In this document: one piece after another, positions 34,651-43,742 of the stretch | Layout of the letters: every line of letters begins with the position of its first letter | Position numbering within the stretch: position 1 is the first letter of the stretch | Assembly: GCF_047246645.1 (NCBI RefSeq) | Contig: NZ_JBFOKR010000004.1 | Span: forward strand, 186,001 to 250,000 | From: Ferdinandcohnia sp047246645 | GTDB lineage: Bacteria > Bacillota > Bacilli > Bacillales > Bacillaceae_L | Reading direction: 5' to 3' | Length of the DNA stretch: 64,000 nucleotides | Translations under genes and position numbers: made by a program | The notes under the pieces: model-generated | Told to the model about the DNA's origin: nothing | Seen by the model: only the letters and a program-made list of their open reading frames with translations | Databases searched by the model: none

Positions 34651-35358
34651 GTGATTTTGTATTCTCTCTTCGGAATCTTTGATCAGGTCATCAAGTATCA
34701 GCAATCCGCAAAGGGTTACGCCGTGCTTCAAGACCTTTATTTTGATGATTCTGAGTCAAAGGAACCTACAGTTAAACAGAAGCAGTGGGATGAAAAATTT
34801 AAAGAGTTAAAAGGGATGAACGAGGATTATGTTGGTTGGATAACGATTGAGGATTCGAAAATAAATTATCCAATCGTTAAAGGTAGGGACAATAGCTATT
34901 ATTTAACCCATAACTTTTACAAAGAACATGACTTTGTAGGGGCTATCTTTATGGATTACCGAAACTCAGGAACAGAACTTGACCAACAAACTGTGATTTA
35001 TGGCCATTACATGAAGGACAATAGCATGTTTGGACAGCTGAAAAAGTATCTAGATTCAGAGTTTTATAAGAAGCATAAAATCATTCAAACCGATTTCCAA
35101 GGTAGTACATATGAGTGGGAGGTTTTTTCTATCTATGTTTCTGACGACTCTGATCCGCTGCAAGTAGAGAATTCAGACAGTTATTTAGATTATATTACTA
35201 ACTTAAAAGAGAAATCGCTGTATGCAATCCAAACTTCAGTTGGAGAAGAAGATCGAATTTTGACGTTGTCCACCTGCACCAATGAAGTTGAAACAGATAG
35301 AATGATTGTTCATGCAAAATTAATAAATAAGGAGGTATACCCAAATAATGAAGAATAA
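34651..35358 (+). CDS. class B sortase
   Basis: The catalytic residues are visible: His in TVIYGHYMKDNSMF, Cys in LTLSTCTNE, Arg in DRMIVHAKL. The region between and the GAIFMDYRN motif mark class B. With the first legal start, GTG 34651, the protein (235 residues) begins inside its membrane helix. The frame stays open to 34606, where codons GTA AAA CGG AAG follow the GGGAGGTG site at ideal distance, which would restore a full N-terminal anchor VKRKIVYVVIGISF. Either GTA is a mutated start or the base call is wrong. The stop overlaps the next gene by 11 bp. Its likely substrate is the SPKTG protein encoded there. Confidence 0.88.
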   Translation: MILYSLFGIFDQVIKYQQSAKGYAVLQDLYFDDSESKEPTVKQKQWDEKFKELKGMNEDYVGWITIEDSKINYPIVKGRDNSYYLTHNFYKEHDFVGAIFMDYRNSGTELDQQTVIYGHYMKDNSMFGQLKKYLDSEFYKKHKIIQTDFQGSTYEWEVFSIYVSDDSDPLQVENSDSYLDYITNLKEKSLYAIQTSVGEEDRILTLSTCTNEVETDRMIVHAKLINKEVYPNNEE

Positions 35359-37870
35359 ATTTAAACTATTTGTCTTACTTACCCTTTGTTTTTTCTTGTT
35401 TCCGGCCTTTACTGTGTTTGCGAATGTTGAGCTTGATTATCTGAAGGTTGATGTAGCTACAGATAAGGAATCGTATGAAGCAGGGGAGGAAATTACCTAT
35501 ACACTAACTGTTACAAACCAAACAGGTAGTAAAGCCAATAACGTAGTTGTTACAGCGAACATTCCAGAAGGCTTGGAGGTTACAAGTACTGATCCGAAAA
35601 TAACTGATAACCAGTTGGTTTGGAATATTGAAAGTCTAAATTCCTTTGGTGAAACTCAAGTTAGCTTCACTGCAAAAACTATTAAACAATCAAGTGCTCC
35701 ACCTCCGGTAACTCCTGAAGTAAAGAAGCCTACTAAAGGGACGTCACCGAAAACAGGCGATGATACAAGTTTCACAAAGTACTATGTGTTACTGGGAATA
35801 TCGTTGGCTGTTCTTATTTTAGCTCTTTTTGTTCTCAATAAGGAACGCTTTAGAAAACAGGTTACACTACTAATCATATTTGGTTTAGTGGCTTCTTCAT
35901 TCGGTACAATAGCTAAGGCAGAAGAGAAAGAAGAGAAGTACAAAAATGAAGCCGTTCATAAAATGAAAGTCGGTGACAAGGAGTATCAGGTTACAACAAC
36001 TGTTGAAGCAATGATTGATATTAATGAAACAGACTTTGATACGGATGGGTTAACAAATGAGTTTGAGGAAGCTGCAAAGGATACTTCAAAGTTCAATCCT
36101 TACAAAAGAGATTCGGATGGGAATGGGATTCCTGATGGTGAGGAAGATTATGACCAAGATGGGCTCAAAAACATAGATGAACAAAAAGCCGGAACAAACC
36201 CATTTCAAGCAGACTCTGATGGTGATGGATTGAAGGATGGGTATGAGGTTTCTTTTAATCAGCCTGAAAAATTAAATCCACTATTAAAGGATTCAGATGA
36301 GAATGAGATTCCTGATGGGGAAGAGGACTATGATGAAGATGGCTTAAAGAATAGTGAGGAACAAAAATATGGCACGAACCCGTTTGAATCTGATTCAGAT
36401 GGAGATGGGCTATCTGATTATGATGAAATCAATACTCATAAAACAAATCCAGCACTAGAGGATACAGATGGAGATGGATTAACTGATGATAGTGAACTTA
36501 CCTTAGGACTAGATCCGTTAAAGCAGGATACAGATGGAAACGGAATCAAAGACTCTGAGGAAGTAATTACTCAGCCAATATCTGAAGAAGTGATGAATAA
36601 GGTAATAGACCCTAAAACAGGTGTAATACCTAGTCTTTTAGTCAAGGGTAAGGGTGATATAAACAAAAATATCACAATAGGTTTTGAGGAGAATAACTTT
36701 ATTAGAAATAATCCTGGCCTTGTATCAGCACCAATTTCAATTGAATTACCAACCGATTTTGAATCAGCACAAATAGGCTTTAAAATAACAAGTAACGTAC
36801 TTGCGTCATCTCGATTCTCTGATTTAGTGATTGCTTATTTTGACGAAGAAAAAAATCAATGGGTACCAGTTGAAACAACCCATGATGCAGGAAATAACAT
36901 TATTTCCGCTGAAACAACTCATTTTAGTACATGGGGAGTTCTTGATATAGTTGCCTTTGTTAGAAACTGGCAGATAATGGGAGACTCGTCAGACTCAACT
37001 GTACAAACGGGGCAAGCGGATATCAGTTTTATTATAGACTCTACCGGATCAATGTATGAAGAAATTAATAACGTAAAACTAAACATCCAGAACTTTGTAG
37101 AAGAATTAAAAGAAAAGAATGTAGATGTGCGATTAGGGATTATCGATTATAAGGATATCGATGCAGATGGAGAGGACTCGACTGTTGATCGACAATGGCA
37201 CTATGAAATTACCAATTTCCTAGAATCATTAGGTGCTATCGTTGTTGATGGTGGCGGAGATACACCAGAGTCAGTCGTTGATGCGCTTGAAATGGGCCGT
37301 CGTAGCGGTTTCCGTGATACAGCAACAAAATTCATGGTTCTCCTAACCGATGCTGATTATAATGAGTCGAATAATTATGGAGTAGCATCGATGGAGGAAG
37401 AAATTCAACTATTAAAGAATGACGATATTTCAGTTTCAGTTATCACTGATGATTATTACAGACCTGTATATGAAGCACTCTATACAGAAACAGGTGGAGT
37501 ATTTGCAAATATTTATGGTGATTTCGCAAATGAACTGTTATCTCTAACCGATCTAATTCAGGAAGGCACAAATGATGGAACTTGGATCCGTTTAAGTGAT
37601 GGAACTACAGCCAAGTTACTAAAGAATCCAAAGGATGGCGACATGTCTGTAGATTCAGACGGGGATGGACTTCCTGATTTACAGGAACTTATTAAGGAAG
37701 AAACGATTACCCTGCCAACATGGGCACTCATATTCTTGCAGCTGCGATTCCCTGGCCAAGAATTCTCTCCAACTGTTAAGGTATGGACCTATAAATCACA
37801 TCCATTAATGAAAGACTCAGATGGAGATGGAATTTTGGATAATGCAGATGAGTTACCGTTGAGGAGATAA
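35348..37870 (+). CDS. SPKTG-DUF11 / TSP3-VWA two-part surface protein
   Basis: An 840-residue protein that reads like two exported proteins in one frame. Part 1: signal peptide (1-25), a DUF11-type beta domain (26-112), a linker, SPKTG at 133-137, a membrane helix (145-163) and NKERFRK, i.e. a full sortase signal. Part 2 starts at once with another hydrophobic segment (172-188) and a signal-peptidase-like AKA|EE at 189-193, then acidic calcium-binding thrombospondin type 3 repeats (about 230-410, DSDGDGL), a VWA domain with MIDAS motif DSTGSM near 563, and more TSP3 repeats at the end. The gene overlaps the class B sortase gene. Confidence 0.85.
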   Translation: MKNKFKLFVLLTLCFFLFPAFTVFANVELDYLKVDVATDKESYEAGEEITYTLTVTNQTGSKANNVVVTANIPEGLEVTSTDPKITDNQLVWNIESLNSFGETQVSFTAKTIKQSSAPPPVTPEVKKPTKGTSPKTGDDTSFTKYYVLLGISLAVLILALFVLNKERFRKQVTLLIIFGLVASSFGTIAKAEEKEEKYKNEAVHKMKVGDKEYQVTTTVEAMIDINETDFDTDGLTNEFEEAAKDTSKFNPYKRDSDGNGIPDGEEDYDQDGLKNIDEQKAGTNPFQADSDGDGLKDGYEVSFNQPEKLNPLLKDSDENEIPDGEEDYDEDGLKNSEEQKYGTNPFESDSDGDGLSDYDEINTHKTNPALEDTDGDGLTDDSELTLGLDPLKQDTDGNGIKDSEEVITQPISEEVMNKVIDPKTGVIPSLLVKGKGDINKNITIGFEENNFIRNNPGLVSAPISIELPTDFESAQIGFKITSNVLASSRFSDLVIAYFDEEKNQWVPVETTHDAGNNIISAETTHFSTWGVLDIVAFVRNWQIMGDSSDSTVQTGQADISFIIDSTGSMYEEINNVKLNIQNFVEELKEKNVDVRLGIIDYKDIDADGEDSTVDRQWHYEITNFLESLGAIVVDGGGDTPESVVDALEMGRRSGFRDTATKFMVLLTDADYNESNNYGVASMEEEIQLLKNDDISVSVITDDYYRPVYEALYTETGGVFANIYGDFANELLSLTDLIQEGTNDGTWIRLSDGTTAKLLKNPKDGDMSVDSDGDGLPDLQELIKEETITLPTWALIFLQLRFPGQEFSPTVKVWTYKSHPLMKDSDGDGILDNADELPLRR

Positions 37871-37923
37871 ATATTTAGAGTAACATTGAAGTGAGTTTAT
37901 AAAAGTCCTATAAACCTCTATAA

Positions 37924-37957
37924 AAACACCCTACAATCTACTTGTAGGGTGTTTTAA
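37924..37957. terminator. bidirectional terminator
   Basis: Stem AAACACCCTACA with TGTAGGGTGTTT. T-rich tails lie on both sides, serving the convergent VWA and amidase genes. Confidence 0.88.
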
Positions 37958-40048
37958 CTATTTTAGAAATCTCAATAATCCTGAGTACATAGCTGTAACA
38001 ATTTTATCCTGATAAGAACTACTCGTCATTCTTGCCCGTTCTTCGGCGTTGGAGATGAAGCCCATTTCTAGTAGTACAGAAGGCGCTTGATTTCCCCTTA
38101 TTACAGCAAAGTTCGCATCCTTAACACCTCTATTCACTGCACCAGTTGCAGCAATTAAAGAGTTTTGTAGTTCAGTTGCGAGTAATTTACTTTCAGTTGG
38201 CATAACACCCTTTTCAAGGTTATAAAATGTTTCTAAGCCAGTTACTGTGCTACTTGTTGAAGCATTTGTGTGAATACTAATGAAGGCGTCAGGTTTAATA
38301 GAGTTAGAGAATGCAACTCTTTCTGACAGAGTAAGATACTTATCGGTTTGCCTCGTCATATAAACAAGTGCACCGCGCATTCTGAGATAATCCCTAAGCT
38401 TTAATCCAACCTGTAAAACAATATTCTTTTCATAATATCCACCGCCAATTGCACCTGGATCACTTCCTCCATGACCCGGGTCCAATACGATAACTTTTCC
38501 ATTAAATTCATTAATAGCACCTGGTACCCAAACACCGTCGGTATCAAGCATATATTGTTTCCCGTCGACAGTGACCCAGCCTATTCGCATTGCGCCACTT
38601 GAGTCTAAATAGTACCATTTGTTACTTTGAAGGAACCACCCTGTTTGCATGACACCAGACTTGTTTAAGTAATACCAAGTTCCTTTTACATAACTCCATC
38701 CAGTTTGCATGACACCACTTGAGTTAAGATAATACCATTCCTTACCATCCATCACCCAGCCAGTCTTCATTGCACCTTGTTGATCTAAGTAATACCAGTT
38801 TTTATTTTCATAAAACCATCCGGTTTTTACAACATGATTGCTGTCAAAGAAATACCAGTTCTTATCAATTAGTCGCCAACCCGTTTTAGAAGCCCCGTTG
38901 GCATCAAAGTAATACTTATTACCGTCAATGGAAACCCATCCTACACTTAAGACACCTTCAACATCTGAGTAGTACTTTGCCCCATCAATTGTTTGCCAAC
39001 CTATTAGTAGAATTCCGTTGTTATCAAATAAGTATTTTTTACCCTCGATTACGGTGGTTCCGGTAGCCATCTGTCCATCGGCTTGAAAATACTTTTTCTG
39101 ATTTTTTTCAAGAAGCCAGCCTGTATAAATCATACCATTGCTATCAGCGAGATATTGTTTACCATTAATGATTTGCCAACCTGTTAGTAAAGTACCTTCA
39201 TTATCAAACAGATACTTAGAACCCTCGATTTCAGATATGCTTACAGCCGCTTTGCCATCAGGGTAAAAGTAATGTTTTTTGCCGTCAATTAAAAGCCAGC
39301 CTGTTTGTAGAATTCCATTTTGATCAGCGAAATAGGTGGTGCCATTCACATTTTGTTGACCTGAAGACAAGATTCCAGCTTCATTAAAAAGGTAACTGAT
39401 TCCATCAATTGTATATGGTCCAATTACGGCAGCGCCGCTTGTTGAAAGAAAATAACGATCGGTACCTATAGTTAACCACCCAGTTGTCATCACACCATCA
39501 GGCTGAAGGTAGTATCTTTTATTACTAACTGTTATCCAACCTTTAGCTCTGTCGCCACTGTTATTCAGGAAGTACCACTTAGATTGGTTAAATAACCATC
39601 CTGTTGCCATACTTCCGTTAGGGTTCAAATAATACCACTTGTTTTGTACCTGTACCCACCCAGTAGCCATGTCGCCATTAGGATGTAAAAAGTACCATGT
39701 ATTTTGGTCTTTAATCCACCCCGTAGCCATTTCACCACTTTGCTTTAAATAGTACCATTTGTTATTGTCCAGTACCCAACCAGTTGCCATAGCTCCCGAT
39801 TTATTCAAGTAATACCATTTACTTTGGCTGTATATCCAACCGGTTTGCATAACACCTTTGTTATTGAAGAAATACCAGTTGGTACCGTCAAGTACCCACC
39901 CGTTAGCGGGAGTACCAGATTCATAGTAGTACCAAGAACCACTGCTATATTTCCAGCCAGTTTCATTTGCATGTGCTGTACTAGTGGAAAAGTATAAAGC
40001 GAAACTAAAAAATAAAAGTACCCATACAACATTCTTGAAGATTTTCAC
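37958..40048 (-). CDS. N-acetylmuramoyl-L-alanine amidase with 24 wall-binding repeats
   Basis: A 696-residue exported autolysin. The signal peptide ends near residue 27 (THA). About 24 tandem 20-residue repeats of the type GWxxxxxxWYYLxxxGxMxT run from 30 to about 505; several in the middle have lost the GW or aromatic residues. The C-terminal Amidase_3 domain (about 515-696) has the zinc ligands in LDPGHGGSDPG, YEKN, SIHTNAS and the catalytic Glu in LLEMGFISN. It cuts the bond between MurNAc and L-alanine. It is a single gene with a terminator shared with the VWA gene. Confidence 0.93.
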   Translation of the reverse strand: MKIFKNVVWVLLFFSFALYFSTSTAHANETGWKYSSGSWYYYESGTPANGWVLDGTNWYFFNNKGVMQTGWIYSQSKWYYLNKSGAMATGWVLDNNKWYYLKQSGEMATGWIKDQNTWYFLHPNGDMATGWVQVQNKWYYLNPNGSMATGWLFNQSKWYFLNNSGDRAKGWITVSNKRYYLQPDGVMTTGWLTIGTDRYFLSTSGAAVIGPYTIDGISYLFNEAGILSSGQQNVNGTTYFADQNGILQTGWLLIDGKKHYFYPDGKAAVSISEIEGSKYLFDNEGTLLTGWQIINGKQYLADSNGMIYTGWLLEKNQKKYFQADGQMATGTTVIEGKKYLFDNNGILLIGWQTIDGAKYYSDVEGVLSVGWVSIDGNKYYFDANGASKTGWRLIDKNWYFFDSNHVVKTGWFYENKNWYYLDQQGAMKTGWVMDGKEWYYLNSSGVMQTGWSYVKGTWYYLNKSGVMQTGWFLQSNKWYYLDSSGAMRIGWVTVDGKQYMLDTDGVWVPGAINEFNGKVIVLDPGHGGSDPGAIGGGYYEKNIVLQVGLKLRDYLRMRGALVYMTRQTDKYLTLSERVAFSNSIKPDAFISIHTNASTSSTVTGLETFYNLEKGVMPTESKLLATELQNSLIAATGAVNRGVKDANFAVIRGNQAPSVLLEMGFISNAEERARMTSSSYQDKIVTAMYSGLLRFLK

Positions 40049-40190
40049 TAAAAATACCTATCCTTTCCTGCGAGGCTATAAATATACTAGGGAATATATT
40101 GTTGATATTTTGTCAAAAAAAGGTTGTTTTTTTTCTTATTAAATATAACAAAAATAACAGATTTATAGTAGGGAAATTTGTTGGAATTTG

Positions 40191-40220
40191 AAAAAGGCTG
40201 TCAGGAGTATCCTGACAGCC
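40191..40220 (-). terminator. terminator of the second riboswitch unit
   Basis: Perfect 11-bp stem GGCTGTCAGGA with TCCTGACAGCC, 3-nt loop, five U on the minus strand. Confidence 0.92.
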
Positions 40221-40243
40221 GGTATAATGAATACTATTAATTT

Positions 40244-40375
40244 TTAAAGATTACTAACTAATATTGTAACTAATGCACTTAGTGCGATCCCAATAATCGG
40301 CAATGAACAGTATAAAAGAACTTTATTTCGTTGTCTTCTACTTTCCATTTCCTCAGGTGTTACCCATGTTTTCAT
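40244..40375 (-). CDS. 43-residue membrane protein under c-di-GMP riboswitch
   Basis: ATG at 40375 follows GAGGAGGGG by 5 nt. The product starts MKTWVTPEEMESRRQRNK and continues with one hydrophobic helix (about residues 19-41) ending VTILVSNL. The N-terminal part is charged and presumably cytoplasmic. It is bounded by the riboswitch and a perfect terminator, so it is a complete one-gene unit. No family recognised. Candidate roles are a small membrane regulator or toxin-like peptide; neither is shown. Confidence 0.72.
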   Translation of the reverse strand: MKTWVTPEEMESRRQRNKVLLYCSLPIIGIALSALVTILVSNL

Positions 40376-40397
40376 TTTGCCCCTCCTCGTTTTCGGT

Positions 40398-40470
40398 AGC
40401 TGGCTGGCATAGTTAGAGAACATTAGCCCCTATAGCTTTGCGACATCACTTTTCAGTAATTTTGCTCTTA
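40398..40470 (-). ncRNA. cyclic-di-GMP-I (GEMM-I) riboswitch, minus strand
   Basis: Read on the minus strand: hairpin ATTACT-GAAA-AGTGAT with a GAAA tetraloop, then the conserved GTCGCAAAGCTATAGGGGCTA core, a second helix and a terminal TATGCCAGCCAGC. The core matches the plus-strand riboswitch at 33.8 kb in 15 of the CGCAAA..CTATAGGGGCTA positions. The aptamer ends only about 10 nt before the ribosome site of the 43-residue ORF, which suggests direct masking. Confidence 0.82.
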
Positions 40471-40776
40471 TCGAACGAAATATATCGTTATTTAAATTAT
40501 CGGTCGAAATATGTCGAATGTAAATAGCATAATCTAAAAAAATAATAGTAAGTGTATTTAGAAAAGTTAGATTTATTAAGATTCTATTTCAATAAATAGT
40601 AATAAATGTAATACTAGTTGAAACTTACTAGATTTTTAAACGTATAATAAAAGGAAAGAGTTTGCTATTTTTCGATAAAAGTAGTGATAAAATATAGCAA
40701 CTTAATACCAAATAATGACAAAATAAACAGTATTTAAGTGGTACTATATGACTATTAAATAAAAAAGGGGTATGTT

Positions 40777-42567
40777 ATGAAGAAAAAGTTTCTGGTTATT
40801 TTTATATTTTTTCTTAGTCTATTAATCTATTCAAACGAAACAGAAGCTGCTACTGAATCACAATTAATCATTATTAATAAGAAGTCAAATGAGATGGCTT
40901 TTTACAACGGGAGCAATCTGGTAAGAACGTTTAGTGTTGCAACTGGTAGAAATATTTCTCTAACCCCAGAAGGAACTTTTAAAATTGTAAATAAGATTAA
41001 GAACCGTCCATATTATACAGATAATATTCCAGGTGGAGACCCGCGGAATCCATTAGGGGATCGATGGTTGGGCCTAGACGCCTGGGGTACTTATGGGACT
41101 ACATACGCGATACATGGAAACAATAATCCAAGTTCAATTGGTAAGTATGTAAGTGCCGGTTGTGTAAGGATGTATAATGAAGAAGTGCGTTGGCTATTTG
41201 ACCAAGTAAATTTATACACACCAGTTATCATTACAAACTCAAGTAGTAGTTTCCAAGCCATCGCTAAAGCGAATGGCTACTCAGTTGAAAAAAATGGCTG
41301 GGAACTATCAAATGGTAAATGGTATTACTATGTTAATGGAGTTAAGAAGACTGGCTGGCTTAATGATGAGAATAAATGGTACTTCCTAGATGGCAGTGGA
41401 GTAATGAAAACAGGCTGGCTATCTAATGGTGGCAAGTGGTATTACTTTTCGTCTAATGGAGAGATGAAAACGGGTTGGCTTGCTGAGGGAGGTTCATGGT
41501 ATTATCTCGGACCAACAGGAGCAATGAAGACAGGTTGGTTAAAAGATGGGGCGTCATGGTATTATTTAGCGCAAAATGGAGCAATGAAAATTGGCTGGGT
41601 AAAAGACGGTTCTACTTGGTACTATTTAGATAATAAAACAGGTGCAATGAGGACCGGCTGGTTATTAGACAAAGAATGGTATTATTTAGATAATACAGGA
41701 GCAATGAAGACAGGTTGGTTCAAATACGGAAACAAATGGTATTACCTACAAGATTATGGTGGAATGAAAACAGGTTGGGTAACATTAAATGGTAAGTCAT
41801 ATTTCCTTTTAGACACAGGTATCATGGCAACTGGCTGGCTGTGGAATGACCATAAATGGTACTTCCTTCAAAATGACGGATCAAAAGCAACAAATACTGT
41901 AGTAAACGGATATATCTTAGGTAAAGATGGGGTATGGATCCAGGTAGAATATGTTGCTTTAGGAGATTCATTAGCTGCTGGACAAACACCGTATAAAGGA
42001 TATGATAAGGGATATGTAGACTTTATCACTGATAAATTTGATGCCTCCTATCAAGTGTTAGATGTAGATAACTTTGGGGTATCAGGCTATACATCAGTCC
42101 AATTAGTAGAAGATGTTCTACACAATGAAGCAGTTAGAAAAGAGATTAGCGAAGCAACACATATAACAATAGATATAGGTGCAAATGATTTACTTCCACT
42201 CGTACAGGGGGATCTAAGTTTAATTCCGGCACAACTAGAAAAAGTGAGTAATAATATTAATACAATCCTAAGTACAATTGATCAACTTAATCCAAATGTA
42301 AATGTTTATGTGATGGGTTATTATAATCCATTCCCATACGCACCTGCAGAACAACAGGCTGCTCTTCTGCAATTACTTGAAGCTCTGAATGGACAAATTG
42401 CTTACCGGGCAAATGCAAATGGGGACTACTATATTGCTACAGCTGATGTAATAGCAGCAAATTATGTAGAATATTTACCGAACCCAGCTGACATCCATTT
42501 AAGTGTTGCGGGTTATGGGGTTCTTGCAGAGGAATTTTGGAGAGAAATGGGCTATAAATTTAACTAA
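40777..42567 (+). CDS. L,D-transpeptidase / wall-repeat / SGNH esterase fusion
   Basis: A 596-residue exported protein with two catalytic ends. After the signal peptide (1-24) comes a YkuD L,D-transpeptidase domain (about 25-160) with HGNNNP near 113 and the nucleophile in SAGCVRM near 128. Ten wall-binding repeats follow (about 170-390). The C-terminal third is a GDSL/SGNH hydrolase: GDSLAAG near 395, GVSG, IGANDL, and DIHLS near 572. It may cross-link peptidoglycan (3-3 links) and remove acyl groups from a wall polymer. The 400 bp upstream hold the second riboswitch and no other gene. Confidence 0.9.
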   Translation: MKKKFLVIFIFFLSLLIYSNETEAATESQLIIINKKSNEMAFYNGSNLVRTFSVATGRNISLTPEGTFKIVNKIKNRPYYTDNIPGGDPRNPLGDRWLGLDAWGTYGTTYAIHGNNNPSSIGKYVSAGCVRMYNEEVRWLFDQVNLYTPVIITNSSSSFQAIAKANGYSVEKNGWELSNGKWYYYVNGVKKTGWLNDENKWYFLDGSGVMKTGWLSNGGKWYYFSSNGEMKTGWLAEGGSWYYLGPTGAMKTGWLKDGASWYYLAQNGAMKIGWVKDGSTWYYLDNKTGAMRTGWLLDKEWYYLDNTGAMKTGWFKYGNKWYYLQDYGGMKTGWVTLNGKSYFLLDTGIMATGWLWNDHKWYFLQNDGSKATNTVVNGYILGKDGVWIQVEYVALGDSLAAGQTPYKGYDKGYVDFITDKFDASYQVLDVDNFGVSGYTSVQLVEDVLHNEAVRKEISEATHITIDIGANDLLPLVQGDLSLIPAQLEKVSNNINTILSTIDQLNPNVNVYVMGYYNPFPYAPAEQQAALLQLLEALNGQIAYRANANGDYYIATADVIAANYVEYLPNPADIHLSVAGYGVLAEEFWREMGYKFN

Positions 42568-42576
42568 TTTTAAAAA

Positions 42577-42609
42577 AACGTACAACGAAAAAGTTGTACG
42601 TTTTTTTTT
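42577..42609 (+). terminator. terminator of the L,D-transpeptidase gene
   Basis: Stem AACGTACAAC with GTTGTACGTT around an A-rich loop, then nine T. Confidence 0.92.
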
Positions 42610-42841
42610 GTTTTCAAAATTTGTGGAATGGTAGAAATAGAATAGAATTTAAGTTAAAAGGTATTCAAATTACCCCCATCAATTATGACAATTTCCGAGG
42701 AAATATTTCACAATTCTTCAAAAAGACTAATTATATTCACTTATTATAGTATAATTGTCCTGAAGTACATTCTTTGCACACACTGCTATAATCATATTTT
42801 TAAAAAATAATAGGGTTATTTTATCGAATAGAGTCATTACT

Positions 42842-42858
42842 TGTAATCTATTTGTAAT
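42842..42858 (+). promoter_or_regulatory. WalR (YycF) box before NlpC/P60 gene
   Basis: TGTAAT-CTATT-TGTAAT is an exact match to the WalR consensus TGTWAH-N5-TGTWAH, 80 bp before the gene; a further TGTAAA half follows at 42873. WalRK activates endopeptidase genes such as cwlO and lytE in Bacillus. The rest of the 371-bp gap shows only a possible -10 TAGAAT at 42891. Confidence 0.65.
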
Positions 42859-42938
42859 GTTTTTAAAAAACATGTAAACGAAATAAATGCTAGAATTGTG
42901 CGATAATAAAGAAAAATGTAGATTGATGGGGGGCAAAT

Positions 42939-43736
42939 ATGAAAAAAGTACTAGTAGCTAGTTTCATGGTTTTTAGTATTGCAATTAGTGGGTTAATTGG
43001 TGGTAACGATGTACAAGCATCCTCTAGTTCAATAACATCTGTTGCACTAGATAATCTTGGTGTTCCTTACCAGTGGGGTGGAACAACAACTAGTGGTTTT
43101 GATTGTTCGGGCTTTATCAATTACACTTATAAGCAACTTGGAATTTCATTACCAAGAACAACTTCAGATTTATTTAATTATGGAAAAGATGTTTCTAAAG
43201 GCGAACTGCTTCCAGGTGATATTGTATTCTTTACTACATATAAAGCTGGACCTTCACATGCAGGGATATATATTGGTAATAATGAATTTGTTCACGCTTC
43301 AACATCTCGTGGGGTAACAGTGGATTCTTTATCTAACTCCTATTATCAGCCTAGATACCTTGGAGCAAAAAGAGTAGGAAAATCTGGCTGGGAACTTTCC
43401 GATGGGAAATGGTATTATTACATTACTGGAGAGTTAAAAAAAGGATGGTTATTAGATGGAAGTAAATGGTACTATCTAGATCCTAATGGAGTAATGAAAA
43501 CAGGCTGGATTTATAATGCAAATACTTGGTATTTCTTAGATAAAAGTGGAGCAATGAAAACCGGTTGGGTTTGGGACTCTGGTAAGTGGTATTATATGAA
43601 TAACAGTGGTTCTATGCAAAAAGGATGGATACTGGACCGTGGGACATGGTATTACTTATATTCTGATGGTTCAATGGCTGCGGACACTGTAATAGATGGA
43701 TACAAGGTAAATAGTAGTGGTGCATGGGTGAAGTAA
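42939..43736 (+). CDS. NlpC/P60 D,L-endopeptidase with wall-binding repeats
   Basis: A 265-residue exported protein. Signal peptide about 1-28. The N-terminal NlpC/P60 domain (about 30-145) has the catalytic Cys in GFDCSGFINY, the His in PSHAGIYIG, and FVHAST with the third polar residue. Five GW/WYYL repeats and a terminal non-aromatic unit fill 148-265. It would cut D-glutamyl-meso-diaminopimelate bonds in stem peptides. Unlike B. subtilis LytE, the catalytic domain comes first and the binding part last. The WalR box upstream fits an essential-type cell-elongation hydrolase. Confidence 0.92.
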   Translation: MKKVLVASFMVFSIAISGLIGGNDVQASSSSITSVALDNLGVPYQWGGTTTSGFDCSGFINYTYKQLGISLPRTTSDLFNYGKDVSKGELLPGDIVFFTTYKAGPSHAGIYIGNNEFVHASTSRGVTVDSLSNSYYQPRYLGAKRVGKSGWELSDGKWYYYITGELKKGWLLDGSKWYYLDPNGVMKTGWIYNANTWYFLDKSGAMKTGWVWDSGKWYYMNNSGSMQKGWILDRGTWYYLYSDGSMAADTVIDGYKVNSSGAWVK

Positions 43737-43742
43737 TAATAT

